In this document: positions 16,386 through 26,972 of the stretch, in pieces
Numbering within the stretch: the first letter of the stretch is position 1
Layout of the letters: each line of letters opens with the position of its first letter
NCBI RefSeq assembly: GCF_030285365.1
Contig: NZ_JASVDS010000004.1
Coordinates: 1-64,000 of the forward strand
Direction of reading: 5' to 3'
Length of the DNA stretch: 64,000 nt
Source of the DNA: Roseateles subflavus
GTDB lineage: Bacteria; Pseudomonadota; Gammaproteobacteria; Burkholderiales; Burkholderiaceae_C
The notes under the pieces: generated by a model
Databases searched by the model: none
Told to the model about the DNA's origin: nothing
What the model saw: only the letters and a program-made list of their open reading frames with translations
Position numbers and translations under genes: made by a program

Positions 16386-16619
16386 ATGCACATGGACATC
16401 CACAAGGAACTCGACACCCGCGGCCTGCACTGCCCGCTGCCCATCCTCAAGGCCAAGAAGGCCCTGGCGGACATGCAGAGCGGGCAACTGCTGAAGGTGG
16501 TCGCCACGGACCCGGGCTCGACGCGGGACTTCCAGGCCTTTGCCCGCCAGACGGGCAACGAGCTGGTGGCCCAGAGCCAGGCGGGCGAGGAATTCGTCCA
16601 TGTCCTGAAGCGCCGCTGA
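16386..16619 (+). CDS. TusA-family sulfur carrier protein
   Basis: A 77-aa cytoplasmic protein with the TusA/SirA signature: LDTRGLHCPLPILKAKKAL, where the Cys of CPLP would carry persulfide sulfur. It lies 19 bp after cysM and is probably co-transcribed. AGGAAGG just upstream is a good ribosome-binding site; ATG at 16386 or 16392 could be used. Whether it serves tRNA thiolation (as TusA) or another sulfur-transfer step cannot be told from sequence. Confidence 0.9.
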   Translation: MHMDIHKELDTRGLHCPLPILKAKKALADMQSGQLLKVVATDPGSTRDFQAFARQTGNELVAQSQAGEEFVHVLKRR

Positions 16620-16639
16620 CGCCGCGGCGCCCCCGCACG

Positions 16640-16675
16640 AAGGCCTGCCGACTCGGTGACGAGTCCGCAGGCCTT
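16640..16675. terminator. Hairpin terminator between the tusA-like gene and galU
   Basis: AAGGCCTGC-C-GACTCG-GTGA-CGAGTC-C-GCAGGCCTT is a long, nearly perfect stem in the convergent gap between the plus-strand tusA-like gene and minus-strand galU. The T-tract after it (TGTCGTTT) is weak, so termination may be partial. Confidence 0.75.
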
Positions 16676-16700
16676 GTCGTTTCCGGCCGGGGCCGGGCGC

Positions 16701-17576
<876 letters not shown>

Positions 17577-17659
17577 CTGGCAGGCTGCCTGGGGCGGATG
17601 GCTTGCATTGTGGCACGCGGTGTCTGGCCGCCATGCAAGGCCGTTGGGAACATGAAAAG

Positions 17660-18601
17660 ATGAATTTGCTGGTGCTGGAACCTCTGGATTCAGAGGTGAT
17701 TGAATGGCTGGGCAGGCGGCATGCCGTGCGCGTCGCGCCCGAGCTCGCCCGTGATCCGGCCGCCCTGCGCGAGAGCCTGCCGCAGATGCACGGTCTCATC
17801 CTGCCGCCCACCGTGGCCGTGGACCACTCCCTGCTCAAGGCCGCGCCGCGCCTGCGGGTGATCGGCCGCGTGAGCGCCGGCATCGAGACGGTGGACATCG
17901 AGGCCTGCCGCATGCACGAGGTCGAGCTGGTGCGCTCGGGCACTGCCACGGCGCAGGCCGAGGCCGAGTACATGCTGGGCGGCGCGCTGAACATGCTGCG
18001 CCGGGTGCCGGTCTATGGCGCGGACGGCCTGCTGGTGGGCCGCGAGCTGGGGCAGAGCACCGTCGGCCTGCTGGGCCTGACGCCCGCCTCGAAGGTGCTG
18101 GCGCAGATCCTGCCGGCCTTCGGCGCCAAGGTCGTCGGCTACGACCCCTCGCTGCACGAGAGCGAGGACCTGTGGCAGCAATGGAACATCCCGCCGGTGC
18201 CGCTGCGCTCGCTGATGGAGCAGAGCGACGTGCTCTGCGTGCAGCTGCCCTACTACCCGCGCTACAAGGGCCTGCTCGGGCACCGGGTGCTGGGCCATGC
18301 GAAAGCCAATCAGGTGGTGGTCGCGCTGACCCACTGCGCCATGTTCGACGACGTGGCCCTGGCCGGCGCCATGCGCAGCGGCCGCATCCTGGCGGCCTGG
18401 ATGGACAGCGTCGAGCCCGGCTGGCTGGAGCCCGACCGGCCTCTGCACGGCATGCCCAATCTGCAGATCACCCCCCGCGTGGCCAGCACCACCCGGGAGT
18501 CGCGCGTGCGCGCAGCCTGGGCCGTGGCCCGGCGCATGGACGAGCTGCTGACCAAGGCCGAGGCACCGGCCGTCGCCGCGGCGGAGCGCAGCGGCGCCTG
18601 A
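17660..18601 (+). CDS. D-2-hydroxyacid dehydrogenase family protein with altered catalytic residues
   Basis: A 313-aa two-domain protein that aligns by eye with NAD-dependent D-2-hydroxyacid dehydrogenases ([31 protein letters not shown]). Three key sites differ. The Gly-rich coenzyme loop is [10 protein letters not shown] instead of GxGxxG. The catalytic Arg position (normally xRGxxVD) reads LTHCAMFDD. The catalytic His of TPHxA is Arg (TPRVAS). The catalytic Glu seems kept (DSVEP). It is therefore doubtful that this is an active dehydrogenase; a sensor or structural role is possible. I chose ATG at 17660; an upstream in-frame extension (from 17603) lacks homology. Confidence 0.75.
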   Translation: MNLLVLEPLDSEVIEWLGRRHAVRVAPELARDPAALRESLPQMHGLILPPTVAVDHSLLKAAPRLRVIGRVSAGIETVDIEACRMHEVELVRSGTATAQAEAEYMLGGALNMLRRVPVYGADGLLVGRELGQSTVGLLGLTPASKVLAQILPAFGAKVVGYDPSLHESEDLWQQWNIPPVPLRSLMEQSDVLCVQLPYYPRYKGLLGHRVLGHAKANQVVVALTHCAMFDDVALAGAMRSGRILAAWMDSVEPGWLEPDRPLHGMPNLQITPRVASTTRESRVRAAWAVARRMDELLTKAEAPAVAAAERSGA

Positions 18602-18687
18602 GCGGCCTCCGGGGCGCCCCATGACCACGGGGCCGCTGCCGGCCCCGTCGAGTGTCACGGCGCGGGCCCCGGGCCCGCCGACGAACC

Positions 18688-21498
18688 TCAGCCCAGCCGT
18701 GCGGCCTGGGCCTTCAGGCGCTCCACCGTGACGCCGAAGTCGGCCACGCGCTGGCGTTCCTGGGCCACGACGGCCTCGGGCGCGCGGGCCACAAAGCTCT
18801 CGTTGGACAGCTTGGCCGTCGCCTTGGTGATCTCGCCCTCGAGGCGGGCGATCTCCTTGCCCAGGCGGGCGCGCTCGGCCTCGACATCGATCTCCACCTT
18901 CAGCGCCAGGCGGGCCTCGCCGTGCACCAGCACGGGCAACGCGGCGGCGGCCTGCTCGAAGCTGGCGTCGTCCACCAGCTGCACCTCGGCCAGCTTGGCC
19001 AGCGTGCGGATCAGCGGCGCGGCCTCGGCGATGAAGCCCTGGCCGCCCGCCACCAGCAGGGGCACGCGCTCGGCAGGCGACAGGCCCATCTCGCTGCGCA
19101 GGCTGCGGCAGGTGCCCACCACGGCCTTGAGCTGGTCCACCCAGGCGATGGCCGCCGGGTCGATCTTCTCGGGCTGGGCCACGGGGTAGGCGGCGTTGAC
19201 GATGTACTCGGTGCTCTTGCGGCCGGCCACCGGGGCGACCGTCTGCCACAGGGCCTCGGTGATGAAGGGGGCCACCGGGTGCAGCAGGCGCAGCGTGGTC
19301 TCCAGCACGCGGATCAGCGTGCGGCGCGTGGCGCGCGCTTCAGCCTCGTTGCCGACCTGGATCTGCACCTTGGCGATCTCCAGGTACCAGTCGCAGTATT
19401 CGTTCCAGACGAAGTCGTAGATGGCGTTGGCGACGTTGTCCAGGCGGTAGTCCGCGAAGCCCTGGGCCACGGCCTGCTCGACCTTCTGCAGCTCGCTGGT
19501 GATCCAGCGGTCCGAGGGGCTGAAGCTCAGGTAGCCGCCCTCGCAGTCCGCCGCGGTGTGCTCCTTCAGGCCGCAGTCCTGGCCTTCGGTGTTCATCAGC
19601 ACGAAGCGCGTGGCGTTCCAGAGCTTGTTGCAGAAGTTGCGGTAGCCCTCGCAGCGCTTGGAGTCGAAGTTGACCGAGCGGCCCAGCGTGGCCATGGCCG
19701 CGAAGGTGAAGCGCAGGGCGTCGGCGCCGTAGCCGGGGATGCCCTCGGGGAATTCCTTCTCCGTGGCCTTGCGGACCTTGGGCGCGGTCTCGGGCTTGCG
19801 CAGGCCCTGCGTCCGCTTGTCCAGCAGGGGCGCGAGCTCGATGCCGTCGATCAGGTCCACCGGGTCCAGCACATTGCCTTCGGACTTGGACATCTTCTTG
19901 CCCTGCGCATCCAGCACCAGGCCGTGGATGTACACGTGCTTGAAGGGCACGTTGCCGGTGAAGTGCTTGGTCATCATGATCATCCGGGCGACCCAGAAGA
20001 AGATGATGTCGTAGCCGGTGACCAGCACGGAGGAAGGCAGGAAGAGGTCCTGCTCCAGCGTGGCCTCGGGCCAGCCGAGGGTGGAGAAGGGCACCAGGGC
20101 GGAGGAGTACCAGGTGTCGAGCACGTCCTCGTCGCGGCGGAGCGTCTTGCCGGGTGCCTTGGCCTGCGCCTCGGCCTCGCTGCGGGCGACGTAGACAGTG
20201 CCGTCCTCGTCATACCAGGCCGGGATCTGGTGGCCCCACCACAGCTGGCGGGAGATGCACCAGTCCTGGATGTTCTTCATCCACTGGTTGTAGGTGTTGA
20301 CCCAGTTCTCGGGCACGAACTTGACGTCGCCGGAGCTGACGGCCTCGATGGCCTCCTCGGCGATGGACTTGCCGTTCGCGCCGGCCTTGCTCATGGCCAC
20401 GAACCACTGGTCCGTCAGCATGGGCTCGATGACCTGGCCCGTGCGGGCGCAGCGCGGCACCATCAGCTTGTGCTTCTTGACCTCGACGAGCGCGCCTTGC
20501 GCCTCCAGCTCGGCCACGATCTTCTTGCGGGCGACGAAGCGGTCCAGGCCGATGTACTCGGCCGGGATCTCGGTGGCCTCATGGGCGCTGACCTTGGCCT
20601 CGAGATCGAAGATGGTCAGCATGGGCAGCTTGTGGCGCAGGCCCACCTGGTAGTCGTTGGTGTCATGCGCCGGGGTGACCTTGACCACGCCGGTGCCGAA
20701 GTCCTTGTCCACGTAGTCGTCGGCGATCACCGGGACCAGGCGGCCGGTGATGGGCAGCTTCACCTGCTGGCCGATCAGATGCTGGTAGCGCTCGTCCTCG
20801 GGGTGGACCATCACGGCGGTGTCGCCCAGCATGGTTTCCGGGCGCGTGGTGGCGACGACCAGCGACTCGCTGCCCTCGGCCATCGGATAGCGGATGTGCC
20901 ACAGCGAGCCGTCTTCCTCCTCGCTCTCCACCTCCAGGTCGGAGACGGCGGACTTCAGGATGGGGTCCCAGGACACCAGGCGCTTGCCGCGGTAGATCAG
21001 ACCTTCCTCGAAGAGGCGCACGAAGGTGTCGGTGACCACCTTGGAGAGCTTGTCGTCCATGGTGAAGTACTCGTGCTCCCAGCTCACCGAGTCGCCCATG
21101 CGGCGCATCTGGCGGGTGATGGTGCTGCCGGACTGCTCCTTCCACTCCCAGACCTGGGCGACGAAGTTCTTGCGGCCGAGGTCGTGGCGGCTCTGGCCCT
21201 TTTCCTGGAGCTGGCGCTCCACCACGATCTGCGTGGCGATGCCGGCGTGGTCGGTGCCGGGCACCCACAGCGTGTTGTGGCCGCGCATGCGGTGGTAGCG
21301 CGTCAACGAGTCCATGATGGTCTGGTTGAAGGCGTGACCCATGTGCAGCGTGCCGGTCACGTTCGGCGGCGGCAGCTGGATGCAGAAGGAGTCGCGGCTC
21401 TTGTCCAGCGTGGGACGATAGAGGCCTTGGGACTCCCACAGAGGGCCCCAATGGGCTTCCAGGGCGGCGGGCTCGAAGGACTTGGCAAGTTCGGTCAT
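18688..21498 (-). CDS. valS: Valyl-tRNA synthetase
   Basis: A 936-aa class I aminoacyl-tRNA synthetase that charges tRNA-Val. It has the HIGH motif as HMGH ([16 protein letters not shown], ~40-55) and KMSKS in [14 protein letters not shown]. The C-terminal ~70 residues form the coiled-coil arm typical of ValRS ([20 protein letters not shown]). The start at 21498 matches the family; 45 further in-frame residues upstream are not conserved-looking. A strong hairpin lies in the leader (21527-21552). Confidence 0.97.
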   Translation of the reverse strand: MTELAKSFEPAALEAHWGPLWESQGLYRPTLDKSRDSFCIQLPPPNVTGTLHMGHAFNQTIMDSLTRYHRMRGHNTLWVPGTDHAGIATQIVVERQLQEKGQSRHDLGRKNFVAQVWEWKEQSGSTITRQMRRMGDSVSWEHEYFTMDDKLSKVVTDTFVRLFEEGLIYRGKRLVSWDPILKSAVSDLEVESEEEDGSLWHIRYPMAEGSESLVVATTRPETMLGDTAVMVHPEDERYQHLIGQQVKLPITGRLVPVIADDYVDKDFGTGVVKVTPAHDTNDYQVGLRHKLPMLTIFDLEAKVSAHEATEIPAEYIGLDRFVARKKIVAELEAQGALVEVKKHKLMVPRCARTGQVIEPMLTDQWFVAMSKAGANGKSIAEEAIEAVSSGDVKFVPENWVNTYNQWMKNIQDWCISRQLWWGHQIPAWYDEDGTVYVARSEAEAQAKAPGKTLRRDEDVLDTWYSSALVPFSTLGWPEATLEQDLFLPSSVLVTGYDIIFFWVARMIMMTKHFTGNVPFKHVYIHGLVLDAQGKKMSKSEGNVLDPVDLIDGIELAPLLDKRTQGLRKPETAPKVRKATEKEFPEGIPGYGADALRFTFAAMATLGRSVNFDSKRCEGYRNFCNKLWNATRFVLMNTEGQDCGLKEHTAADCEGGYLSFSPSDRWITSELQKVEQAVAQGFADYRLDNVANAIYDFVWNEYCDWYLEIAKVQIQVGNEAEARATRRTLIRVLETTLRLLHPVAPFITEALWQTVAPVAGRKSTEYIVNAAYPVAQPEKIDPAAIAWVDQLKAVVGTCRSLRSEMGLSPAERVPLLVAGGQGFIAEAAPLIRTLAKLAEVQLVDDASFEQAAAALPVLVHGEARLALKVEIDVEAERARLGKEIARLEGEITKATAKLSNESFVARAPEAVVAQERQRVADFGVTVERLKAQAARLG

Positions 21499-21526
21499 GA
21501 CGCGCTTTGCTGCTTGAAATGGCCGC

Positions 21527-21552
21527 GGGGCGTCTCCTTGCGGAGGCGCCCC
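21527..21552 (-). other. GC hairpin upstream of valS
   Basis: GGGGCG-T-CTCC-TTGC-GGAG-G-CGCCCC forms a strong stem between the S15 hydrolase gene and valS (both minus strand). No T-run follows, so it is more likely a processing or stability element than a terminator. Proteobacteria lack T-boxes, and no T-box features were seen. Confidence 0.45.
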
Positions 21553-21657
21553 GTCGGCAGGAATCAGGGGTTGCCCGATTGTAGGGGCCACCTTGGCGCC
21601 CCCAGGCGCTGAATCCTGGGGGCGGTGCTCCATGGCGCTCCCGGGGCTGCGGCCCCT

Positions 21658-23460
21658 TCAGCGCGACTGCAGGGTCAGGCGTTGCGTCTGCCCCGGGGCG
21701 AACTCCAGGCTGTACTCGAAGGACTCGCCGGCCCGCACCGGAGGGCCGTACAGCGGATCGCGGGTGTCCAGCACCAGGGCCAGGTAGTGGCCGGCGGGCG
21801 CGTCATACGCCGTGGCCACGAGGTCCAGGTTCAGCGTCATGACCTGCCCGGGCTGCGCCTGGTGCCAGGCGCGGGCACCGTGGGTGATGAGCGTGCCAAA
21901 GCCGGCGGCGTCCACGTCGTAGAGGTAGGCCACGGCCATCCCGCGCGCCTGCGAGGGCTTGACGCGCAGCTGCAGGCTCGGGATGCCGCGCAGCTTGAGC
22001 GGGCTCCTGAGCCAGTCGCCCTCATAGCGGATGCCGTTGCCCCACAGGATGGTCGCCTGGTGGTTGATGACCGGCAGGCCCACGCTCTCCATCAGCGGCG
22101 AGAGCACGGGCAGGGGGCCGCTGCTGGCCGTGGTGTCCAGGGCATTGCCGATGCGGTCGCTCACCGTGTCGCCGCTCGGGGCGCTGCCCAGGCCGCCGGT
22201 CCAGCCCCGGGTGCAGACGCAGCGCCAGTCCCAGCGCACCGCGCCGCGCGGCTGCAGGTACAGCGCCTGGGTCTTGAGCTCAGGGGCCGGCCAGTTGGAC
22301 AGCTGCTCGCGGTAGCCGGCGAACTTGGGCTGGAGATCGACCTTGGGCTCCGTGTCGATGCCGTTGGCCTCGTTCTTCAGCCAGCGGGCCAGCCAGCGCT
22401 GGGCCTGCGTCCAAATGTGCTGGTCGACGCCCAGCACCGCGCCCGGCAGCTCGGCCGAGGCATGGATGCCGCTTTGCAGCAGCAGCTTCTTCGGCCCGGT
22501 GAGCTGGGCGAAGAGGGCCATGCTGGAGTTGGGCGAGAACATGTCGTCCTGCCAGTTCTTCACCAGCATGACGGGCACCTGTCGGGCGTTGAGCTGCGGC
22601 AGCCCGCTGCTGGGCGAACGGGCCCAGGCCCAGGTGGCGATCTCGCTGATCCTGGCGGCCGGCGTGTCGGGGTTCTGCAGCAGGCTGTTGTAGTTCGCGA
22701 CCAGCGGATCCAGGCGGCCCGTCAGCTGCCCGGACAGCTGCAGGATGTCCAGCCAGATCGGGTTGGGCACCTCGTTGCGGTACATCTGCTCGATGAGCGC
22801 CGCCCAGCCGGACATCGCCACCACGGCCTTGATGCGGCCGTCCTTCGCGGCGGCCAGCAGCGAGAGGCCGGCGCCATAGGAGATGCCCGCGGACGCCAGG
22901 CGCTGCGGGTCGGCCGGGGTGTTGGCGCTGATCCAGTCCAGCATGGCGGAGGCGTCGGCCACGTCGGCGGGGCCGGCCACGCCGACGGTGCCCTCGGAGC
23001 CCCAGAAGCCGCGCGCCGTGTAGGCGAAGGCGACATAGCCCTGCTGGGCCAGGCGCTGCTGCTGGCCGACGTACTCGAAGAAGTCCGCCGCGGCCCAGCT
23101 GCTGATGAACATCACGCCCGGGGCCCTGGCGCCGTTCGGGTCCTGGCGCGGCAGGAACACGTTGGCGCTGAGCAGCGTGCCGTCGCTCCCCGGGACCTTC
23201 AACCCGCCGATGAAGCAGGTGCCGTCCCGCGGGGACGTGACGCCCGGCATCAGCTGGGGCAGGGTGTAGACGGCCGCCTCGGCGGGCGTCGCGGTCCGGC
23301 AGCCGAGGGCCTGGGCGCCGAGGCTGGCCAGGCCCAGCCCCAGTGCCAGCCCGAGCGCGCGCGCCTGGCCGAGCGCCTGTCCGATCCGCCGCCGGACGAA
23401 GGGGCGCGAACCCGCCCCGGAAGTGGGCGCAGGGGCCCCCGAGAGTCTCCAACTCCGCAT
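21658..23460 (-). CDS. S15-family (CocE/NonD, X-Pro dipeptidyl-peptidase-like) alpha/beta hydrolase, exported
   Basis: A 600-aa serine hydrolase. A hydrophobic N-terminal segment after several Arg residues (ALGLALGLGLASLGAQA) looks like a signal peptide or lipoprotein-like leader. The nucleophile elbow is GISYGAG; the acid is in NWQDDMFSP and the His in GIHAS. The C-terminal ~200 residues form the jelly-roll domain of PepX/CocE proteins. Substrates may be esters or acyl-peptides; the family does not predict one. ATG at 23460 has a GGAG eight nucleotides upstream; an in-frame GTG at 23484 has none. A TetR-type operator-like palindrome lies upstream at 23505-23516. Confidence 0.85.
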   Translation of the reverse strand: MRSWRLSGAPAPTSGAGSRPFVRRRIGQALGQARALGLALGLGLASLGAQALGCRTATPAEAAVYTLPQLMPGVTSPRDGTCFIGGLKVPGSDGTLLSANVFLPRQDPNGARAPGVMFISSWAAADFFEYVGQQQRLAQQGYVAFAYTARGFWGSEGTVGVAGPADVADASAMLDWISANTPADPQRLASAGISYGAGLSLLAAAKDGRIKAVVAMSGWAALIEQMYRNEVPNPIWLDILQLSGQLTGRLDPLVANYNSLLQNPDTPAARISEIATWAWARSPSSGLPQLNARQVPVMLVKNWQDDMFSPNSSMALFAQLTGPKKLLLQSGIHASAELPGAVLGVDQHIWTQAQRWLARWLKNEANGIDTEPKVDLQPKFAGYREQLSNWPAPELKTQALYLQPRGAVRWDWRCVCTRGWTGGLGSAPSGDTVSDRIGNALDTTASSGPLPVLSPLMESVGLPVINHQATILWGNGIRYEGDWLRSPLKLRGIPSLQLRVKPSQARGMAVAYLYDVDAAGFGTLITHGARAWHQAQPGQVMTLNLDLVATAYDAPAGHYLALVLDTRDPLYGPPVRAGESFEYSLEFAPGQTQRLTLQSR

Positions 23461-23504
23461 GCTTGTCTCCAGTCTTGTTGACACGGCCTTGGCTTGGAAA
23501 TAGC

Positions 23505-23516
23505 ACGACCGTTCGT
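23505..23516. promoter_or_regulatory. TetR-type operator-like palindrome upstream of the S15 hydrolase gene
   Basis: ACGACCGTTCGT has perfect outer arms (ACGA/TCGT) and sits in an AT-rich patch (TTTTATTG) 45 bp before the hydrolase start. The form resembles sites of TetR-family regulators that control acyl-CoA and ester metabolism. No regulator gene is next to it, so a regulator encoded elsewhere would be needed. Confidence 0.4.
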
Positions 23517-23574
23517 TTTATTGTTGGAGTGCGTGGCGCGGGTGGCTAGCGGTGAAATCCCAGCAGAAGCTGCA

Positions 23575-23626
23575 AAAAGACGACGCCGGACTGCATCAAG
23601 CTGACGCAATCCGGCGTTTTTGCAAA
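23575..23626. terminator. Intrinsic terminator downstream of the acyltransferase/SGNH gene
   Basis: CGCCGGACTGC...GCAATCCGGCG forms a stem (23583-23618) flanked by an A-run (GCAAAAAGA) and a T-run (GTTTTTGC). It lies just after the stop of the minus-strand acyltransferase gene at 23645 and should end that transcript before the S15 promoter region. Confidence 0.85.
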
Positions 23627-23644
23627 GATTGACAGGCGACAGCC

Positions 23645-25663
23645 TCAGCGCGTTGTGCTGGCGTTCCCGGCGGTCGTGGGCCGGCCCGCGGCGGTCGGCG
23701 GGTCCTGGAGCGCGGCCGTGAACATCGGCACGAGGCGGGCGATGCCGCCTTCGCTCAGGTGGTTGTCGTCCGCGTAGAGCGGCCGGCCCTGGGCGCTGGT
23801 GATGCAGCGCTGGCCGTCGCATAGCAGCGCGGTGGGGTCGATCAGCCGGACCCCGCAGCGCTGCCGGGCCTCGTCCTGGGCGCGCCACACCCAGCCGTTG
23901 CGCGCCAGGTAGCGTGACCAGGGCAGCCCGAGCTCCGCCTCCTGGCCCAGGGCCATGCGCCGGGACATCAGCCGGGGCACGTGCTGGCCGATCTCGGGGA
24001 TCGGGCGGACCATCCAGACGGGCCGTTCGGCGGCCAGCTCGCAGCTGTCCTTGACGATCTGGGCGGCGAAATGGCCCAGCCGGTCGGGATCCGCGGGGCC
24101 GAGGGCGGGGAGATCGATGCCGGGCACCTGCTCCTCCTGCGCGTACTCGTTGGCACCGAAGGCCCGCAGGGCATAGCGTGACACCAGGATCACGCCGACG
24201 TCGGGCGGCAGGGCGCGCAGCGTCTCGCGCACCCAGCGATTGTAGCCGGCGCAGTCGTAGGCCGCGGACGTCCGGGGCGTCCGGAACCGCGCGTCCTGCA
24301 CATAGGGGCAGGCGGAGTAGCTCATCTGCATCACCGAGCGGCCGGGGGGCAGCGCGGCCTGCACGGCCGGCACCAGCGCCGAGGCGTGGCTGTCCCCCAC
24401 CAGCACCACGGCCGGCGGCCCGTCGCCATGCCGGCACAGGGGCGAGCGCGGCCCCTCGTGCACATGACAGGCCCGAACGGCGGGCGGCGGCAGGGCATCG
24501 GTGGCGGCGATCGCCTCGGCCTCGGCCTCAAAGCGGCCCGGCCAGCCCTGGGCCAGCCACAGCCCGGCCGCGAGCGCGACGGGTGCCGCCGTGCCCAGGG
24601 CGAGGCGGCGCCAGGCAGGTCGGGGCGCCAGGGCGCTCAGCCAGCGGCCCGTCGACTGCTCGGCGAAGCGCCAGGACAGCTCGCTCAGCAGCAGCATGCC
24701 GGCGAAGGCGGCGAGTTGCGGGCCGGGCTGGCCGCTGAGCCCCAGGTAGTTCAGGAGCACGCAGGCCGGCCAGTGCCAGAGATAGATCGAGTAGGAGCGG
24801 CTGCCGAGGTACTGCAGGAGGCCCGGCGCCGTCAGCCAGGAGTCCTGCCGGCCAGCCAGCAGCACGGCGGCGGTGCCGAGGGTGGGCAGCAGGGCCGTCA
24901 GCCCCGGCCAGGGCAGCCGGCCGTCGATCAGCAGCATGCTGCCGATCAGCAGACCGAAGCCCGCCCTCTCCAGCAGCCGGCGCAGGCGCGGAGTCAGGGC
25001 GGTGGCGGCGGGCAGCGCGTGCAGCAGTCCGCCCAGCAGCAGCTCCCAGGCCCGGCTGTGCAGTCCGTAGTAGGCCGCCGTGGGATCCCGATGGCTCAGC
25101 CAGACCGAGAGCGCCAGGCTGGCGGCCAGCAGCCCGCCCAGCCCGCGCCACAGGGCCCGGCGCCCCAGCCCCAGCTTCCAGGCCGCCCAGAACAGGCAGG
25201 GCAGCAGCAGGTAGAACTGCCACTCGACGGACAGCGACCAGCTGTGCAGCAGCCACTTCTCGTGCGAGCTCGCGTCGAAGTAGCCCGCCTCGCCCCAGTA
25301 CTTGTGGTTGGACAGGAACGCCAAGGTGGCCAGGCTGTGCGAGGCCAGCTGCTTGTAGTCCAGCGGCAGCAGCACGCCGGCCCCCAGCACCAGCAGCGTC
25401 AGGCACAGCAGGAGCAGGGCAGGCAGGATGCGCCGGGCGCGGGCCAGCAGGAAGGCGCCGATCCGCACCTGGCCGGCATCGAGCCCCTTGAGCAGCAGGC
25501 CGGTCATCAGGAAGCCGGAGATGACGAAGAAGGCATCCACGCCCACGAAGCCGCCCTGAAGACCCGGGGTGCCGAGGTGGTACAGCACGACGGACATCAC
25601 GGCCCAGGCGCGCAGGCCGTTGATGTCTCGACGAAAGTCCGGGCGTGTGGAAGACGTGCTCAT
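23645..25663 (-). CDS. OafA/YrhL-type membrane acyltransferase with C-terminal SGNH domain
   Basis: A ~672-aa inner-membrane protein. The N-terminal ~370 residues hold about 10 transmembrane helices of the acyltransferase-3 family, starting RRDINGLRAWAVMSVVLYHL with the conserved His in YHL. The C-terminal periplasmic SGNH domain has VGDSHASAL (block I Ser) and DDNHLS (block V Asp/His). Such fusions O-acetylate cell-surface polysaccharides, passing acetyl groups across the membrane. A second acyltransferase gene lies ~180 bp upstream on the same strand. The start given is the MSTSS methionine; a longer GTG frame exists. The acceptor glycan is unknown. Confidence 0.88.
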   Translation of the reverse strand: MSTSSTRPDFRRDINGLRAWAVMSVVLYHLGTPGLQGGFVGVDAFFVISGFLMTGLLLKGLDAGQVRIGAFLLARARRILPALLLLCLTLLVLGAGVLLPLDYKQLASHSLATLAFLSNHKYWGEAGYFDASSHEKWLLHSWSLSVEWQFYLLLPCLFWAAWKLGLGRRALWRGLGGLLAASLALSVWLSHRDPTAAYYGLHSRAWELLLGGLLHALPAATALTPRLRRLLERAGFGLLIGSMLLIDGRLPWPGLTALLPTLGTAAVLLAGRQDSWLTAPGLLQYLGSRSYSIYLWHWPACVLLNYLGLSGQPGPQLAAFAGMLLLSELSWRFAEQSTGRWLSALAPRPAWRRLALGTAAPVALAAGLWLAQGWPGRFEAEAEAIAATDALPPPAVRACHVHEGPRSPLCRHGDGPPAVVLVGDSHASALVPAVQAALPPGRSVMQMSYSACPYVQDARFRTPRTSAAYDCAGYNRWVRETLRALPPDVGVILVSRYALRAFGANEYAQEEQVPGIDLPALGPADPDRLGHFAAQIVKDSCELAAERPVWMVRPIPEIGQHVPRLMSRRMALGQEAELGLPWSRYLARNGWVWRAQDEARQRCGVRLIDPTALLCDGQRCITSAQGRPLYADDNHLSEGGIARLVPMFTAALQDPPTAAGRPTTAGNASTTR

Positions 25664-25842
25664 GTCACGGGCCCGGCGTCCGGGCCCCGAAAGTGGAAGC
25701 GCGCATTGTGGTGATCGGCGCAGGTCTGTCCACGGATGCCCCCCGTGAAGAAGGGGGACGTTGCTCACCGTCTGATGCAGTCACTGCCCCTGGCGCCACA
25801 GCTTTTTCATCCCGTCACGTATGTTCGGGTGGCGACCCGGGC

Positions 25843-26835
25843 CTACCAGCGCTCGTTCAGGAAGCGCCGGGCCGGCAGCTCGACCAGCCGGTAGCTGCAC
25901 CAGCCGGCCAGGGCGACGAAGGCAAGCGCGCCGAGCGGGCCGAAGGGCATGGCGCCCCGGCTCACATAGAAGACCTGCTGCCAGAGGTAGAGCGAGAAGG
26001 AATAGAGCCCGCACTGCCGCAGCCAGGGGGCCGACAGGGCTTGCTGCAGCCAGGGGCCGGCCTGGGCCAGGTGGTTCATGGCGACGGCCAGGAGCACGGG
26101 GGCCGCGAAGGTCCGGGTCGACCAGTGCGCCCCCTTCACATAGCACAGCGCCGCGAGAAGGGCGGCCACGGGGGTGATCCAGCCGGCCGATCCACCCGGG
26201 TGGCGCTCCCGCAGCAGCCGGTAGCCGGCGCTCAGCATCAGCGGGGCCGCGGCGACCTCGGTCCCGAGGCGCCCCCAGGCCGGCGCCTGGCGGCCGGCGC
26301 GCGCGTAGAGGTAGGCCACCCCCAGGCAGGCGACGCCGGTGAGCAGCAGGACCCAGTGCTCGCGGCGGCGCGCCAGGGGCAGGAGCACGAGCAGCGCCAT
26401 GTAGAGGTAGCTGTGTTCCTCCGCATTGAGCGACCACAGGTGCCCGATCGGCACGGCGCTGCCCCAGATGTGGGCGTCGGCGGGCAGGTAGGTGCGCAGG
26501 AAGAGGAGCGAGGCCAGCAGGTCCTGGATGCCCGGCCAGGTGCCGCACCAGGCCGTCATCGCATAGGCGAGCAGCACGAAGGTGAAGAAGCCCGGCACGA
26601 TGCGGCTGATCCGGCGCTTGAAGAAGGTCGGCAGCGGCTGGCGCTTGATGAAGAGCATGCCGGCCATCAGCCAGCCGGACAGCACGAAGAACAGGTCCAC
26701 CCCCAGGGCGCCGGAGTCCCAGGCCTTCACGGGCAGGAAATGGGACTGCAGGACCAGCAGGATGGCCAGACCGCGCCAGCCGTCCAGGTAGTCGATGTGG
26801 ACCGCTGGCTGGGGGCTGGGCTGGGCTGGCGTCAT
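25843..26835 (-). CDS. Acyltransferase-3 family membrane protein
   Basis: A 330-aa polytopic membrane protein of the acyltransferase-3 family without an SGNH domain. The N-terminus has YLDGWRGLAILLVLQSH and the following FFVLSGWLMAGML and RRISRIVPGFF motifs. It would transfer an acyl group, often acetyl, to a sugar in the membrane or periplasm. It has the same orientation as the larger acyltransferase at 23645, and the two may modify one glycan. No glycosyltransferase genes are adjacent, so the target is not indicated. Confidence 0.85.
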   Translation of the reverse strand: MTPAQPSPQPAVHIDYLDGWRGLAILLVLQSHFLPVKAWDSGALGVDLFFVLSGWLMAGMLFIKRQPLPTFFKRRISRIVPGFFTFVLLAYAMTAWCGTWPGIQDLLASLLFLRTYLPADAHIWGSAVPIGHLWSLNAEEHSYLYMALLVLLPLARRREHWVLLLTGVACLGVAYLYARAGRQAPAWGRLGTEVAAAPLMLSAGYRLLRERHPGGSAGWITPVAALLAALCYVKGAHWSTRTFAAPVLLAVAMNHLAQAGPWLQQALSAPWLRQCGLYSFSLYLWQQVFYVSRGAMPFGPLGALAFVALAGWCSYRLVELPARRFLNERW

Positions 26836-26972
26836 GAACGGGCGTCTTTCGGGAGCTCGGCGGAGGCTCGGAGGGAGGCTCGGCGGGGAGCCGCGATTGT
26901 CAGGGCGCCGGGGCCGCCGTGCGGCGCCCGGGCGCCACCCCAATGAGGGGGCCGGGCGGCCCCGCCGTCGCC

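Noticed and set aside
18652-21612. A ~986-codon open frame antisense to valS
   Set aside because: In ~70% GC DNA the strand opposite a real gene often stays open. The translated product is low-complexity (His/Gln/Val/Leu/Gly/Arg) without motifs, while valS on the other strand has all synthetase motifs.
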